From contig LSKJ01000826.1 of assembly GCA_001557035.1 (NCBI GenBank), positions 1 through 34,286 on the forward strand: DNA of 34,286 bases, given 5' to 3'. The notes beneath the pieces were generated by a model. The model was given only the letters and a program-made list of their open reading frames with translations, did not search any database and was not told the DNA's origin. This document shows, one piece after another, positions 1-7,719 of the stretch. The position numbers and the translations under genes are program-made. The stretch comes from Rhodospirillaceae bacterium CCH5-H10. Its GTDB lineage: Bacteria; Pseudomonadota; Alphaproteobacteria; Reyranellales; Reyranellaceae. Each line of letters opens with the position of its first letter. Positions within the stretch are counted from its first letter, which is position 1.

Positions 1-522
1 CTTCATGACTGCGTACTGAATGCCGAACAGGCCGATCTTGCTGCCGATCGCCCAGACGGACTTCACCGCCGCCCAGGTCGTGACGTCGAGCGCGAGCGCC
101 AGCACGATGTTGAGCACCGCGGAGAAGAACATCATCCCGGCCCAGACATAGCCGAAGGTGATGGCAAGGTCGGGCACGGTCGCCTGCGCGATCGGCGGCA
201 GGTAGCGGGTCATCCAGCCGCGCTTCAGCATCACCAGCCCGACGACGACGTAGATCACGCTGGGCTTCAGCATGACGAAGAGCGGGTCGTCTGTGATGAA
301 CGTCGCCACGCCCGAGGACAGGATGATGACCAGGCTGAGCCACTGCAGCGCTTCCACCGGCTGCTTGTGGAAGAGCTGCCAGCCGATCTGGGCGAGGCCC
401 AGCGCCATGCCGAGGCCGACCGCGAGGAAGAGGTTGCCGGTCGCGACATAGACGCCGAGGAAGAGGAGCGTCGAGGCGAGGTCGAGTAGCAGGACTTTCG
501 ACGCCTGGAAGAGATTCTTCAT
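1..522 (-). CDS. ispZ: Septation protein A (YciB/IspZ family), 3' end outside window
   Basis: The minus frame opens with ATG at 522 (MKNLFQASKVLLLDL) and stays open to base 1, so 174 residues are visible and the stop lies outside the window. The protein is a polytopic inner-membrane protein. At least five hydrophobic stretches alternate with short loops such as HKQPVEALQW, TDDPLFVMLKPS and KRGWMTRYLPP. The FITDDPLFVMLKPS segment and the W-rich loops match the YciB/IspZ family, about 180-200 aa, linked to septation and envelope integrity. The length fits a nearly complete protein. The gene is not in the supplied reading frames because it runs off the edge; it was read directly from the sequence. 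Family call is confident; precise role is taken from the family. Confidence 0.88.
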   Translation of the reverse strand, partial: MKNLFQASKVLLLDLASTLLFLGVYVATGNLFLAVGLGMALGLAQIGWQLFHKQPVEALQWLSLVIILSSGVATFITDDPLFVMLKPSVIYVVVGLVMLKRGWMTRYLPPIAQATVPDLAITFGYVWAGMMFFSAVLNIVLALALDVTTWAAVKSVWAIGSKIGLFGIQYAVMK

Positions 523-552
523 GGGCTGGGCTTCCGCGCGATTTTTCGTGAC

Positions 553-592
553 AACGCCGTGTATTAAAGACACGCTATCAATACACGGCGTT
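553..592. promoter_or_regulatory. Perfect 13-bp inverted repeat upstream of ispZ
   Basis: AACGCCGTGTATT (553-565) and AATACACGGCGTT (580-592) are perfect reverse complements separated by 14 bases. The element lies about 30 bases upstream of the septation protein start on the minus strand, where a promoter or operator would sit. An 8-bp palindrome (CCGCAAGG/CCTTGCGG, 595-611) follows. It could be a regulator binding site or a transcript hairpin; there is no T-tract on either side. Function is unknown. Confidence 0.5.
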
Positions 593-649
593 CCCCGCAA
601 GGGCCTTGCGGCTGCGCTAGAGTCCTTCCATCTCGCATTGACCCACTGA

Positions 650-757
650 CCCTCATCCTGAGGAGGCGCGCAGCTCCGTCTCGAAGGATGGGCAACAGCC
701 AAGGGCGGGTTCCCACCCTTCGAGACGCATCGCTGCGCGATGCTCCTCAGGGTGAGC
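650..757. repeat. Intergenic dispersed palindrome (rhizobial-type repeat)
   Basis: A long imperfect inverted repeat. The left arm (650-691) runs from CCCTCATCCTGAGGAG to GTCTCGAAGGATGGG. The right arm (712-757) runs from CCCACCCTTCGAGAC to GCTCCTCAGGGTGAG. The arms pair over about 40 bases with a loop near 692-711. From memory, sequences with CTCATCCTGAGGAG and TCTCGAAGGATG at the arm tips are repeated many times in intergenic regions of Bradyrhizobium-like and related alphaproteobacteria. No gene is seen in 523-803. Confidence 0.65.
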
Positions 758-803
758 TCGGTGTTGGAATGCTCGCTTCGATTCGATCTCGCCCACAATC
801 GCG

Positions 804-1178
804 CTAGGCGACGACGACCTTGATGTAGGTGTCCTTCATCACGATCAGGCCGCGACGGAACGTGTAGAGGTCACAGCCCAGCCATTCCTGCCGCTCGCCG
901 GTCCGCAGGGTGGCAATGCGATGCCATTCCGTCACGGCCCGGTCGCCGTGGATGAACTCGTTGGCGTGGTTCCACTTCACGTCGCTGGCGGCGGCGAACA
1001 GGGGCTCGAAGTAGCTGCGGATCGCGGCCTTGCCCTTGAAGCTCTGGCCCCAATAGTCGGGACCCTTGGCGTTCCTGAATTCGCCGTCCTCGGCAAAGGA
1101 ATCAACGATCCCATCGACGTCGCGCCGGGCGAAGGCGTCGGCGACGCGGTGCAGGATCTCGAAGGTGACGTCGGTCAT
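804..1178 (-). CDS. NTF2-like (SnoaL/ketosteroid isomerase fold) protein
   Basis: A 124-aa protein (MTDVTFEILHRVADAFARRD...) with the layout of the SnoaL-like NTF2 superfamily: an N-terminal helix pair with ARRDVDGIVDSFAEDGEF, a central FKGKAAIRSYFEPLF helix, and beta strands ending in LYTFRRGLIVMKDTYIKV. Members are small cytoplasmic hydrolase- or isomerase-like proteins, and the substrate cannot be predicted. The start is set at the ATG at 1178, because GAGG of GTGAGGCAAGAAATG sits about 6 bases upstream. The in-frame GTG at 1190 would overlap that ribosome binding site. It lies downstream of, and on the same strand as, the Lrp-type gene, with 74 bases and a strong hairpin between. Confidence 0.75.
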   Translation of the reverse strand: MTDVTFEILHRVADAFARRDVDGIVDSFAEDGEFRNAKGPDYWGQSFKGKAAIRSYFEPLFAAASDVKWNHANEFIHGDRAVTEWHRIATLRTGERQEWLGCDLYTFRRGLIVMKDTYIKVVVA

Positions 1179-1238
1179 TTCTTGCCTCACAACTACCGTG
1201 CAAGCTCTCGCGGTTGGTTACAACCGCTGCCGCTTGCC

Positions 1239-1270
1239 ATTTCTACGGAGGCTCAAGCCTCCGTAGAAAT
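1239..1270. terminator. Perfect 14-bp hairpin over the Lrp-gene stop codon
   Basis: ATTTCTACGGAGGC (1239-1252), a 4-base loop (TCAA) and GCCTCCGTAGAAAT (1257-1270) form a perfect stem. On the minus strand the loop reads TTGA and holds the TGA stop of the Lrp/AsnC gene. No T-tract follows on either strand, so it may be a barrier hairpin, an mRNA-stabilising 3' end or a factor-assisted terminator. Confidence 0.55.
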
Positions 1271-1732
1271 AGGAACTCCGGGCACCTGCTTGGCGGTGCG
1301 GAACACCATCATCGACTTCACGTGGCTGACGTTGGGCGCCGAGGTCAGCCGGGTGGTCAGGAATTTCTGATATTCGTCCCAGGTTTCGGCCACGATCTTC
1401 AGCAGGAAATCGGCCTCGCCGGCCAGCATGTGGCACTCGCGGACCTCGTCCCACTTCTCGATCAGTTCCTCGAACGACTTGAGATCGGCCTCGGCCTGGC
1501 TGTTCAGGCCCACAAGAGCGAACACCGACACGCTGTAGCCCAGCGCCTCGGGGCTGAGTTCGGCATGATAGCCCTTGATGATCCCTGCGCGCTCCAGGGC
1601 CCTGACCCGCCGCAGACAGGGTGGCGCGGATATGCCGGACCGTTCGGCCAGTTCCACGTTGGTCATGCGTCCGTTGGACTGCAGGTCGCTTAGAATTCGC
1701 CGGTCAATTCGATCGAGCTTGGCCCGAGCCAT
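1253..1732 (-). CDS. Lrp/AsnC family transcriptional regulator
   Basis: A 159-aa protein starting MARAKLDRIDRRILSDLQ, the classic Lrp/AsnC N-terminus. The winged helix-turn-helix covers about residues 5-65 (NVELAERSGISAPPCLRRVRALERAGII). The RAM/AsnC ligand-binding domain follows (GYSVSVFALVGL, CHMLAGEADFLLKIVA, VKSMMVFRTAKQVPGVPI). The start at 1732 has GGAGG 6 bases upstream; the upstream in-frame extension to 1819 is not supported. It is divergent from trxB, so the 176-base gap may carry both promoters. Members bind DNA as oligomers and usually respond to amino acids; the effector is not predictable here. The last codons lie inside a perfect hairpin. Confidence 0.9.
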   Translation of the reverse strand: MARAKLDRIDRRILSDLQSNGRMTNVELAERSGISAPPCLRRVRALERAGIIKGYHAELSPEALGYSVSVFALVGLNSQAEADLKSFEELIEKWDEVRECHMLAGEADFLLKIVAETWDEYQKFLTTRLTSAPNVSHVKSMMVFRTAKQVPGVPISTEA

Positions 1733-1815
1733 CGTTTTCCTCCGTTGGCCGGGGTCTATGCCAGAACCATGCCACGCACGCAATAAAGTTGCGAGAATTC
1801 GCCGGTTGGCTGTGA

Positions 1816-2880
<1,065 letters not shown>

Positions 2881-2911
2881 AACCGGGAGCGAGGACAGGG
2901 GAGGCATGGGA

Positions 2912-3802
2912 ATGGACTGGGACAAGCTGCGCATATTCCAGGCCGTGGCGGACGCCGGCAGCTTCACCCATGCCGGTGAATCGCTGAAGCTCAGCCAGTC
3001 GGCGATCTCGCGCCAGATCGGCGCGCTCGAGGAACAGCTCGGCGTCATGCTGTTCCATCGCCATGCGCGCGGCCTGATCCTCACCGAACAGGGGGAACTG
3101 CTCTATCGAACCGCACGCGACATGGCCGCCAAGGTCAACACCGCGGAGGCGCTGCTGCGCGCCAACCAGGACAAGCCCGCCGGGCGGCTCAAGATCCACG
3201 CCACGGTGGGCTTCGGCTCGACCTGGCTGACCACGCAGATGCACGAGTTCATCGCGCTCTATCCCGAGATCGATGTTAGCCTCGTCCTGTCGGACAACGA
3301 ACTGGACCTCGGCATGCGCGAAGCCGACGTGGCCATTCGCATGGTCATGCCGCGGCAGCCCGGCCTGGTTCAGCGCCACCTGCTGACGGTCCGCAGTCAC
3401 GTCTATGCCTCGCACGGCTACATCCAGAAGTACGGCAAGCCGGCCACCATCGAGGAGCTGGACCAGCACCGCCTCATCATCTTCGGCGAGGACGCGCGGG
3501 CGCCGGTTCAGGACGTGAACTGGCTGCTGCGCGAGGGTAATGCCGACCAGAATCCGCGACTCGTGGTGCTGCGGGTCAACAATACCTACGGCATCTTCCG
3601 GGCCGTCGAGTCCGGTCTCGGGATCGCCTCGCTCCCGGATTATCTGGCGCGCGAATCCACCAAGCTCGAAATGCTCCTGCCGGACCTGAATGTCCGGACG
3701 ACGGACGTCTATTTCACCTATCCGGAGGAGTTGAGGCATTCCAAGCGCATCGCGGTCTTCCGCGATTTCCTGCTGCGGAAGGTGGCGGAGACCCGTTTTT
3801 AA
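2912..3802 (+). CDS. lsrB: LysR-type regulator, LsrB/VtlR type
   Basis: A 296-aa LysR-family regulator. The N-terminal winged helix reads MDWDKLRIFQAVADAGSF, then LSQSAISRQIGALEEQLG and LFHRHARGLILTEQG. A periplasmic-binding-protein-like effector domain runs from about residue 90 to the end. The N-terminal wording (WDKLR.F, FHRHARGLILTEQG) and the trxB neighbour match LsrB of Sinorhizobium/Agrobacterium and VtlR of Brucella, which control AbcR small RNAs, envelope and oxidative-stress genes. ATG 2912 is preferred because GGAGG lies 7 bases before it; the ATG at 2906 is too close. The protein contains no cysteine, although rhizobial LsrB is reported to be redox-responsive through cysteines. 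A probable AbcR-type RNA follows. Confidence 0.88.
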   Translation: MDWDKLRIFQAVADAGSFTHAGESLKLSQSAISRQIGALEEQLGVMLFHRHARGLILTEQGELLYRTARDMAAKVNTAEALLRANQDKPAGRLKIHATVGFGSTWLTTQMHEFIALYPEIDVSLVLSDNELDLGMREADVAIRMVMPRQPGLVQRHLLTVRSHVYASHGYIQKYGKPATIEELDQHRLIIFGEDARAPVQDVNWLLREGNADQNPRLVVLRVNNTYGIFRAVESGLGIASLPDYLARESTKLEMLLPDLNVRTTDVYFTYPEELRHSKRIAVFRDFLLRKVAETRF

Positions 3803-3944
3803 CAGCGAGATCTGCAGGATTGCATACTGAGTGCGAGGCATGCGTGCTTCGCATGCCAGTGTCCAAAACTTCACCACTACCAATCTCGCCCACGAGGCAT
3901 AGGTTTGCTTCAGGTTCTCGACACGAAAAGTTTAGGCTGATCGC

Positions 3945-4036
3945 GTTCGAAACTCGGGATCCTCATGATCCCACGTCTCCCAGACGTGAAGCCTCCCTGT
4001 TTGACTCGCCGGGCCCCTGGGCCCGGCGTTTTTTTT
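3945..4036 (+). ncRNA. abcR: Probable AbcR (alpha-r15) type small RNA; 5' end approximate
   Basis: Three hairpins stand in a row without an open frame. GGGATC/GATCCC lies at 3956-3972. CACGTCT/AGACGTG lies at 3972-3988 with CCC in its loop. The third is a 9-bp GC stem with eight T residues. The unpaired stretch GCCTCCCTGTTTGACTC (3991-4007) contains CTCCC, an anti-Shine-Dalgarno-like sequence. AbcR RNAs of Rhizobiales are about 110 nt, have this three-hairpin form with CUCCC-type motifs, and in Sinorhizobium lie directly next to lsrB, as here. No convincing promoter was found, so the 5' end is a guess between about 3925 and 3956. The rest of 3803-4141 shows no gene. Confidence 0.6.
4007..4036 (+). 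terminator. Rho-independent terminator
   Basis: CGCCGGGCC (4007-4015) pairs with GGCCCGGCG (4020-4028) around a short loop and is followed by eight T residues (4029-4036). This is the strongest intrinsic terminator in the window. It ends the putative small RNA and possibly read-through from the LysR gene. Confidence 0.9.
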
Positions 4037-4141
4037 GGACGTGATGGGGCGATGTGCCGCTTACGCTGGCGCGCCGGCCATCCCGCGCTCAATTGATGTC
4101 GAGCAGCCGATTGCCCATATGTGTTTCAGAGATGCGCCGTC

Positions 4142-5020
4142 ATGTTCTCTGAAGTCAGGCAAGGAATCCTTCCGATCGCTCTGCGCAACATCAAGCGCCG
4201 GGGCGACCTCGAACGGGCTGGGCTCCTGATCGAATCGCTGGCCAAGCACTGGCGGGACAGCAAGCCATTCGAACTGCTCATCATCGCGCCCAACCGCGAT
4301 GCCGCCTTGTTGCGCAACGAACTGCCGCGCTTCCCCAACATCGACGTCAGTGTCCGCCGCGAGGGCGATTTTTTCCGGCCGTTCAGCCCGTTCTACTGGA
4401 TGACCGGCTGGTACCGGCAGCAGATCGTAAAGTTGCACGTGCCGGCAGTATTGGGCTTCGGCGGCTTCCTGACCCTCGATTCCGACGTCTGTTGCGTCGG
4501 CGACTTCGATTCACAGACCTTCCTCCAGCACGACCGTGCCCTGTCGCGCTGGGAGCCCAAGCAGCATCACGAATGGTGGCGCAGTGCCGCCGAGGTGATC
4601 GGTATCCCTTACGATCCGAGGGCGCATGGGCTTTCCGTCACGCCGAACATCCTGCATGGCGATCTCGCCCGGCAGACCTTGGCCCGGCTGCAAGGCCGCT
4701 ATCTCGGCCCGACGACATCTCTGCTGCTGAAGCTGATGAGCCGGCCCGGACATGTGCCGTGGACCGAGTACTCGCTCTACACCAGCGCGGCCGAGATCAA
4801 CGGCACGCTCTACGACTATCACGCCGAGTGGGACACCTGTTACACGGCCGACGTTCACCTCTTTTCCGAGAAGTCCTGCGTCTGGGGCGCCGACGATTTC
4901 GAGAGGCTTGTGCAGCTGCCCAACGGCACCGATCCCGGCGGCAAGTTCATCATCGTGCAGAGCCACGCGCGCATCCCGCTGCAGCAGGTGCGCGACTACT
5001 GCCTGAGCTTCGCCGGTTAG
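4142..5020 (+). CDS. DUF6492 family, glycosyltransferase-like protein
   Basis: A 292-aa soluble protein. Landmarks are GILPIALRNIKRRGDLERAGLLIESL near the start, GWYRQQIVKL, the acidic TLDSDVCCVGDF motif near residue 120 (DxD-like), HGLSVTPNILHGDLA, and WTEYSLYTSAAE. This order is that of DUF6492, a family resembling nucleotide-sugar-binding GT-A enzymes and often found with polysaccharide genes. The acceptor and donor cannot be predicted. The start at ATG 4142 places the protein start just before the conserved first strand; GTG 4121 in the same frame is an alternative and neither has a strong ribosome binding site. The TAG stop overlaps the TAA stop of the convergent CoA transferase gene. 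Confidence 0.7.
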   Translation: MFSEVRQGILPIALRNIKRRGDLERAGLLIESLAKHWRDSKPFELLIIAPNRDAALLRNELPRFPNIDVSVRREGDFFRPFSPFYWMTGWYRQQIVKLHVPAVLGFGGFLTLDSDVCCVGDFDSQTFLQHDRALSRWEPKQHHEWWRSAAEVIGIPYDPRAHGLSVTPNILHGDLARQTLARLQGRYLGPTTSLLLKLMSRPGHVPWTEYSLYTSAAEINGTLYDYHAEWDTCYTADVHLFSEKSCVWGADDFERLVQLPNGTDPGGKFIIVQSHARIPLQQVRDYCLSFAG

Positions 5021-6138
5021 ATTTTTCCGTTGTGCTCGCCGATCTTCGGCGCTTTTTCCAGGCCGCCGGCACGCTCGCCGTCGATGCTGAGCGGCAGGCC
5101 ATGGAACAGGGCATTCGAGCCGGCATAGGGCTGCATGAACATCGCCAGCGCCGCCACCTGCGCCAGTTCCATCACCTGCGGCACCGAGTTCAGCGGCCCG
5201 TTGGGTACGCCCAGCGCATCGAGCTTTGCCGCCCAATGCGCGCGCGGGTGCTCCTTCATGATGTCGGCGATCATGCCCAGCAGCAGCTCGCGCCGCTCGG
5301 CGCGCTGGACGTTGGTCCTGAAGCGCTCCTCGTCAGGCCATTCGGGATGGCCCAGCGCCTCGGCGAACTTGCGCCACAGCCGGTCGTTGCCCGGGCAGAT
5401 CATCAGCGGTCCGTCGCTGCACTCGAACGCCTGGTAGGGCGTCAGAGACGGATGGCCGGTCCCCTGGCGCGGGGGCATCTTGCCGGTCACCGACCAGCCC
5501 GCGACGTGGTTCGACGCCCACATCAGCCCGCTCTCGAACAACGAGGTGTTCACCCGGCTGCCCTCGCCGGTGGCCGTCCGTTTGGCCAACGCCGCCAGCA
5601 CGCCGATCGCCGTCCACATGCCGGTCGACAGGTCGATGATGGAGACGCCGATGCGCGCCTCGGGACCCGTGGGATCGCCGTTCAACGAGATCAGGCCTGC
5701 GACGGCCTGGATGATCGGCTCGTAGCCCGGCCGGTCCTTCCAGGGGCCGGCATGACCGAAGGCGCCGAGATCGGCATAGATCAGGCGCGGGAATCGTTTG
5801 GTGAGGGTGTCCCCGTCGAAGCCGAACTTGGCCGGCACGTCGGCGCGCAGATTGTGGACGAAGATGTCGGCGGCCCCGATGCGCTCGATCAGCGCCTCGC
5901 GCTGCGCCGGATCGGCGAGGTCGCAGGTGATCGACTTCTTGCCGCGGTTCAACGCGATGAAACCCGTCGCATCGCCCTCGACGAAGGGAGGGCCCCATTT
6001 GCGGGCGTCGTCGCCCTCGGGCCGCTCGACCTTGATCACCTCGGCACCGAGGAAGGCCAGGATCTGGCCGCAGTAAGGGCCGGCCAGGTTCTGGCCGAAT
6101 TCGACGACCTTGATGCCGGCAAGAGGTCCGGTGTTCAT
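5017..6138 (-). CDS. Class III CoA transferase (CaiB/BaiF family)
   Basis: A 373-aa formyl-CoA-transferase-like enzyme that moves CoA between organic acids in the cytoplasm. Family marks: GIKVVEFGQNLAGPYCGQILAFLGAEVIKVE at the N-terminus, FIALNRGKKSI, DIFVHNLRADVPAKFGFD, and D169 in VSIIDLSTGM at the position of the catalytic aspartate that forms the acyl anhydride. The start at ATG 6138 has GGGGAG upstream and overlaps the acyl-CoA dehydrogenase stop as ATGA, so translation is probably coupled. It is the last gene of the five-gene minus-strand operon. Substrate is unknown; the neighbours suggest activation of a carboxylic acid taken up through the TctC-type protein. Confidence 0.93.
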   Translation of the reverse strand: MNTGPLAGIKVVEFGQNLAGPYCGQILAFLGAEVIKVERPEGDDARKWGPPFVEGDATGFIALNRGKKSITCDLADPAQREALIERIGAADIFVHNLRADVPAKFGFDGDTLTKRFPRLIYADLGAFGHAGPWKDRPGYEPIIQAVAGLISLNGDPTGPEARIGVSIIDLSTGMWTAIGVLAALAKRTATGEGSRVNTSLFESGLMWASNHVAGWSVTGKMPPRQGTGHPSLTPYQAFECSDGPLMICPGNDRLWRKFAEALGHPEWPDEERFRTNVQRAERRELLLGMIADIMKEHPRAHWAAKLDALGVPNGPLNSVPQVMELAQVAALAMFMQPYAGSNALFHGLPLSIDGERAGGLEKAPKIGEHNGKI

Positions 6139-7301
6139 CGCAAGTTGCTCCCCAGTATCTCGCGCGCGATCACCATGCGCTGCACTTCGCTCGGCCCTTC
6201 GCCGACGCGGCGGATGCGCATCTCGCGATACCAGCGCTCCAGCGGCAGATCTTTGGTCATGCCCATGCCGCCGTGGATCTGCATGGCGCGGTCGACCACC
6301 CGGCCGCCGCCTTCCGACGCGGTCAGCTTGGCGATCGAGGCCTCGATCTTGAAAGGCAGGCCACGGCGCGCCTTCTCGGCGGCTTCGAGCGTGAAGTGCC
6401 GGGCGGTGCGGATGTCGATCTCGTTGTCGACCAGCATCCATTGCACGGCCTGGCGGTTCGCCAGCTTCTCGCCGAACGTCGTGCGCATCTTGGCCCATTC
6501 GATCGCCATCTCGTGCGCGGCGATGGCGACGCCGATGCAGCCGGCGGCATAGGGAATGCGCTGGCGGGTCAGGCGGTCGTTGGCGACGGCGAAGCCCTTG
6601 TTCACCTCGCCCAGCACCTGATGGTCGCTGACCCAGCAGTCCTTGAATTCGAGCTCGGTCGCATAGTGCGAGGAGCGCAGGGTGTGGACGACGCGGCGTA
6701 CATGGAAGCCCGGCGTGTCGCTGTCGATGATGAAGCAGGTGATGCCGGCGCGGCCCTTCGACGAATCGGTGCGGGCGAAGACGATGCCGTACTGCGCGCG
6801 GTCGGCGTTGGAGATGAAGATCTTGGCGCCGTTCAGCACCCAGCCATTGTCCTTGCGCTCGGCCCTGGTCTGGATCGCGCGCGCCGGATCGCTGCCGCCC
6901 GACGGCTCGGTGAGGCCGAAGAACGCCTTCTTCTCGCCGCGCAGCGTCGGATAGAGGTAGCGCTCCTTCTGGTCGTCGTTGGCCTCGAAGATCTGCGCGA
7001 GGCCGGCGCCGCCGAAGGTGCCGTAGCAGGGGACATAGAGACCGGCGCGATGCTGGGCCATTTCGATGGCGAGCAGCACGCGCGTCACGATGTCGATGTC
7101 GGGGCCGCCATATTCCTTCGGAATGTCGATCCCGAACAGGCCCATCGCCTTGGTCTTCTCGACCAGCCGCGCGTGGTCGGCAGGATCGAGTTCGGAGGCA
7201 TCGGGATCGAGCCCGGCCTCGAGCGGGATGATCTCCTCCCGCACGAACCGGCGAACCTGATCGATCAGCATCTGCTGCTCTTCGTTGGGCTCGAAATCCA
7301 T
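6135..7301 (-). CDS. Acyl-CoA dehydrogenase
   Basis: A 388-aa FAD-dependent acyl-CoA dehydrogenase that introduces the alpha-beta double bond. The N-terminal helical domain begins MDFEPNEEQQMLIDQVRRFV. The central strand domain has FGLTEPSGGSDPA and NGAKIFISNADRAQ. The C-terminal domain has RQAVQWMLVDNEIDIRTAR and QIHGGMGMTKDLPLERWYREMR. E368 in RVGEGPSEVQRMVIAR sits where the catalytic glutamate of medium-chain enzymes is found, but the usual Tyr before it is Gly. Electron transfer flavoprotein would be the acceptor. The stop overlaps the start of the CoA transferase gene. A 10-bp palindrome (7320-7343) separates it from the upstream small gene. Confidence 0.95.
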   Translation of the reverse strand: MDFEPNEEQQMLIDQVRRFVREEIIPLEAGLDPDASELDPADHARLVEKTKAMGLFGIDIPKEYGGPDIDIVTRVLLAIEMAQHRAGLYVPCYGTFGGAGLAQIFEANDDQKERYLYPTLRGEKKAFFGLTEPSGGSDPARAIQTRAERKDNGWVLNGAKIFISNADRAQYGIVFARTDSSKGRAGITCFIIDSDTPGFHVRRVVHTLRSSHYATELEFKDCWVSDHQVLGEVNKGFAVANDRLTRQRIPYAAGCIGVAIAAHEMAIEWAKMRTTFGEKLANRQAVQWMLVDNEIDIRTARHFTLEAAEKARRGLPFKIEASIAKLTASEGGGRVVDRAMQIHGGMGMTKDLPLERWYREMRIRRVGEGPSEVQRMVIAREILGSNLR

Positions 7302-7319
7302 TTTCTCTGTCCTCTTGTT

Positions 7320-7343
7320 CCTCTCCCCCGCTAGGGGGAGAGG
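7320..7343. repeat. Short intergenic palindrome
   Basis: CCTCTCCCCC (7320-7329) and GGGGGAGAGG (7334-7343) form a perfect 10-bp stem with a 4-base loop, followed by CTAGGTGAGGGGG. Palindromes with this wording are common dispersed intergenic repeats in many proteobacteria. It lies between two genes of one operon and has no T-tract. Confidence 0.6.
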
Positions 7344-7363
7344 CTAGGTGAGGGGGCAACGCT

Positions 7364-7702
7364 TCAATTCGGGCTCAACCGCCCCAAGGGAGGCGGGTTC
7401 TTTGCGTTGTCGGGCGGGAGGCTGCCGTGGTCGGCCTTGTGCACCATCAGCAGCTCGAACCAGCGGGTGCGGTACTGCTGGTTCACCTCGACCCGGAACT
7501 GGTGGCCGTCGCCCCGCTCGGCGAGTTCGCGCTGCAATTCGCTGCGCAGGCCGAACGGCGATCGCGCGCCGGCCTGGCCGATGGAAAGGATGGCGCCCGA
7601 GGCGTCGGCGATCTGGTAGACGCCGAGCTGGCCCGGCAGACGGGCAATCTCCTCGGCCGTCAGGGGCCGCCACGGCTTGTCGAGGCGGAGCCTGATCGAC
7701 AT
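7364..7702 (-). CDS. Small GIY-YIG-like hypothetical protein
   Basis: A 112-aa protein (MSIRLRLDKPWRPLTAEEIARLPGQLGVYQI...). The stretch LGVYQIADASGAILSIGQAG followed by FGLRSELQREL resembles the opening of a GIY-YIG domain. GIY is GVY, YIG is SIG, and an arginine follows at roughly the usual place. The second motif has lost its Tyr, so nuclease activity is doubtful. The C-terminal half (QFRVEVNQQYRTRWFELLMVHKADHG) fits the short DUF-type GIY-YIG relatives rather than a full nuclease. It lies 17 bases after the crotonase gene, with GGGGG upstream of the ATG, so it is probably co-transcribed with the acyl-CoA genes. Function is unknown. Confidence 0.6.
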   Translation of the reverse strand: MSIRLRLDKPWRPLTAEEIARLPGQLGVYQIADASGAILSIGQAGARSPFGLRSELQRELAERGDGHQFRVEVNQQYRTRWFELLMVHKADHGSLPPDNAKNPPPLGRLSPN

Positions 7703-7719
7703 GGCCTACTTGCCCCCGC

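Noticed and set aside
3803..4141. tRNA gene in the gap after the LysR gene
   Set aside because: The hairpins do not form a cloverleaf and there is no T-loop GTTCGAA followed by an acceptor match; the GTTCGAAAC at 3945-3953 stands alone.
4492..6552. A 686-codon plus-strand open frame
   Set aside because: It overlaps the DUF6492 gene in another frame and runs antisense to the CoA transferase and acyl-CoA dehydrogenase genes; no domain seen.
7302..7363. CRISPR or phage-type repeat around the GC palindrome
   Set aside because: Only one palindrome is present, without regularly spaced repeats.
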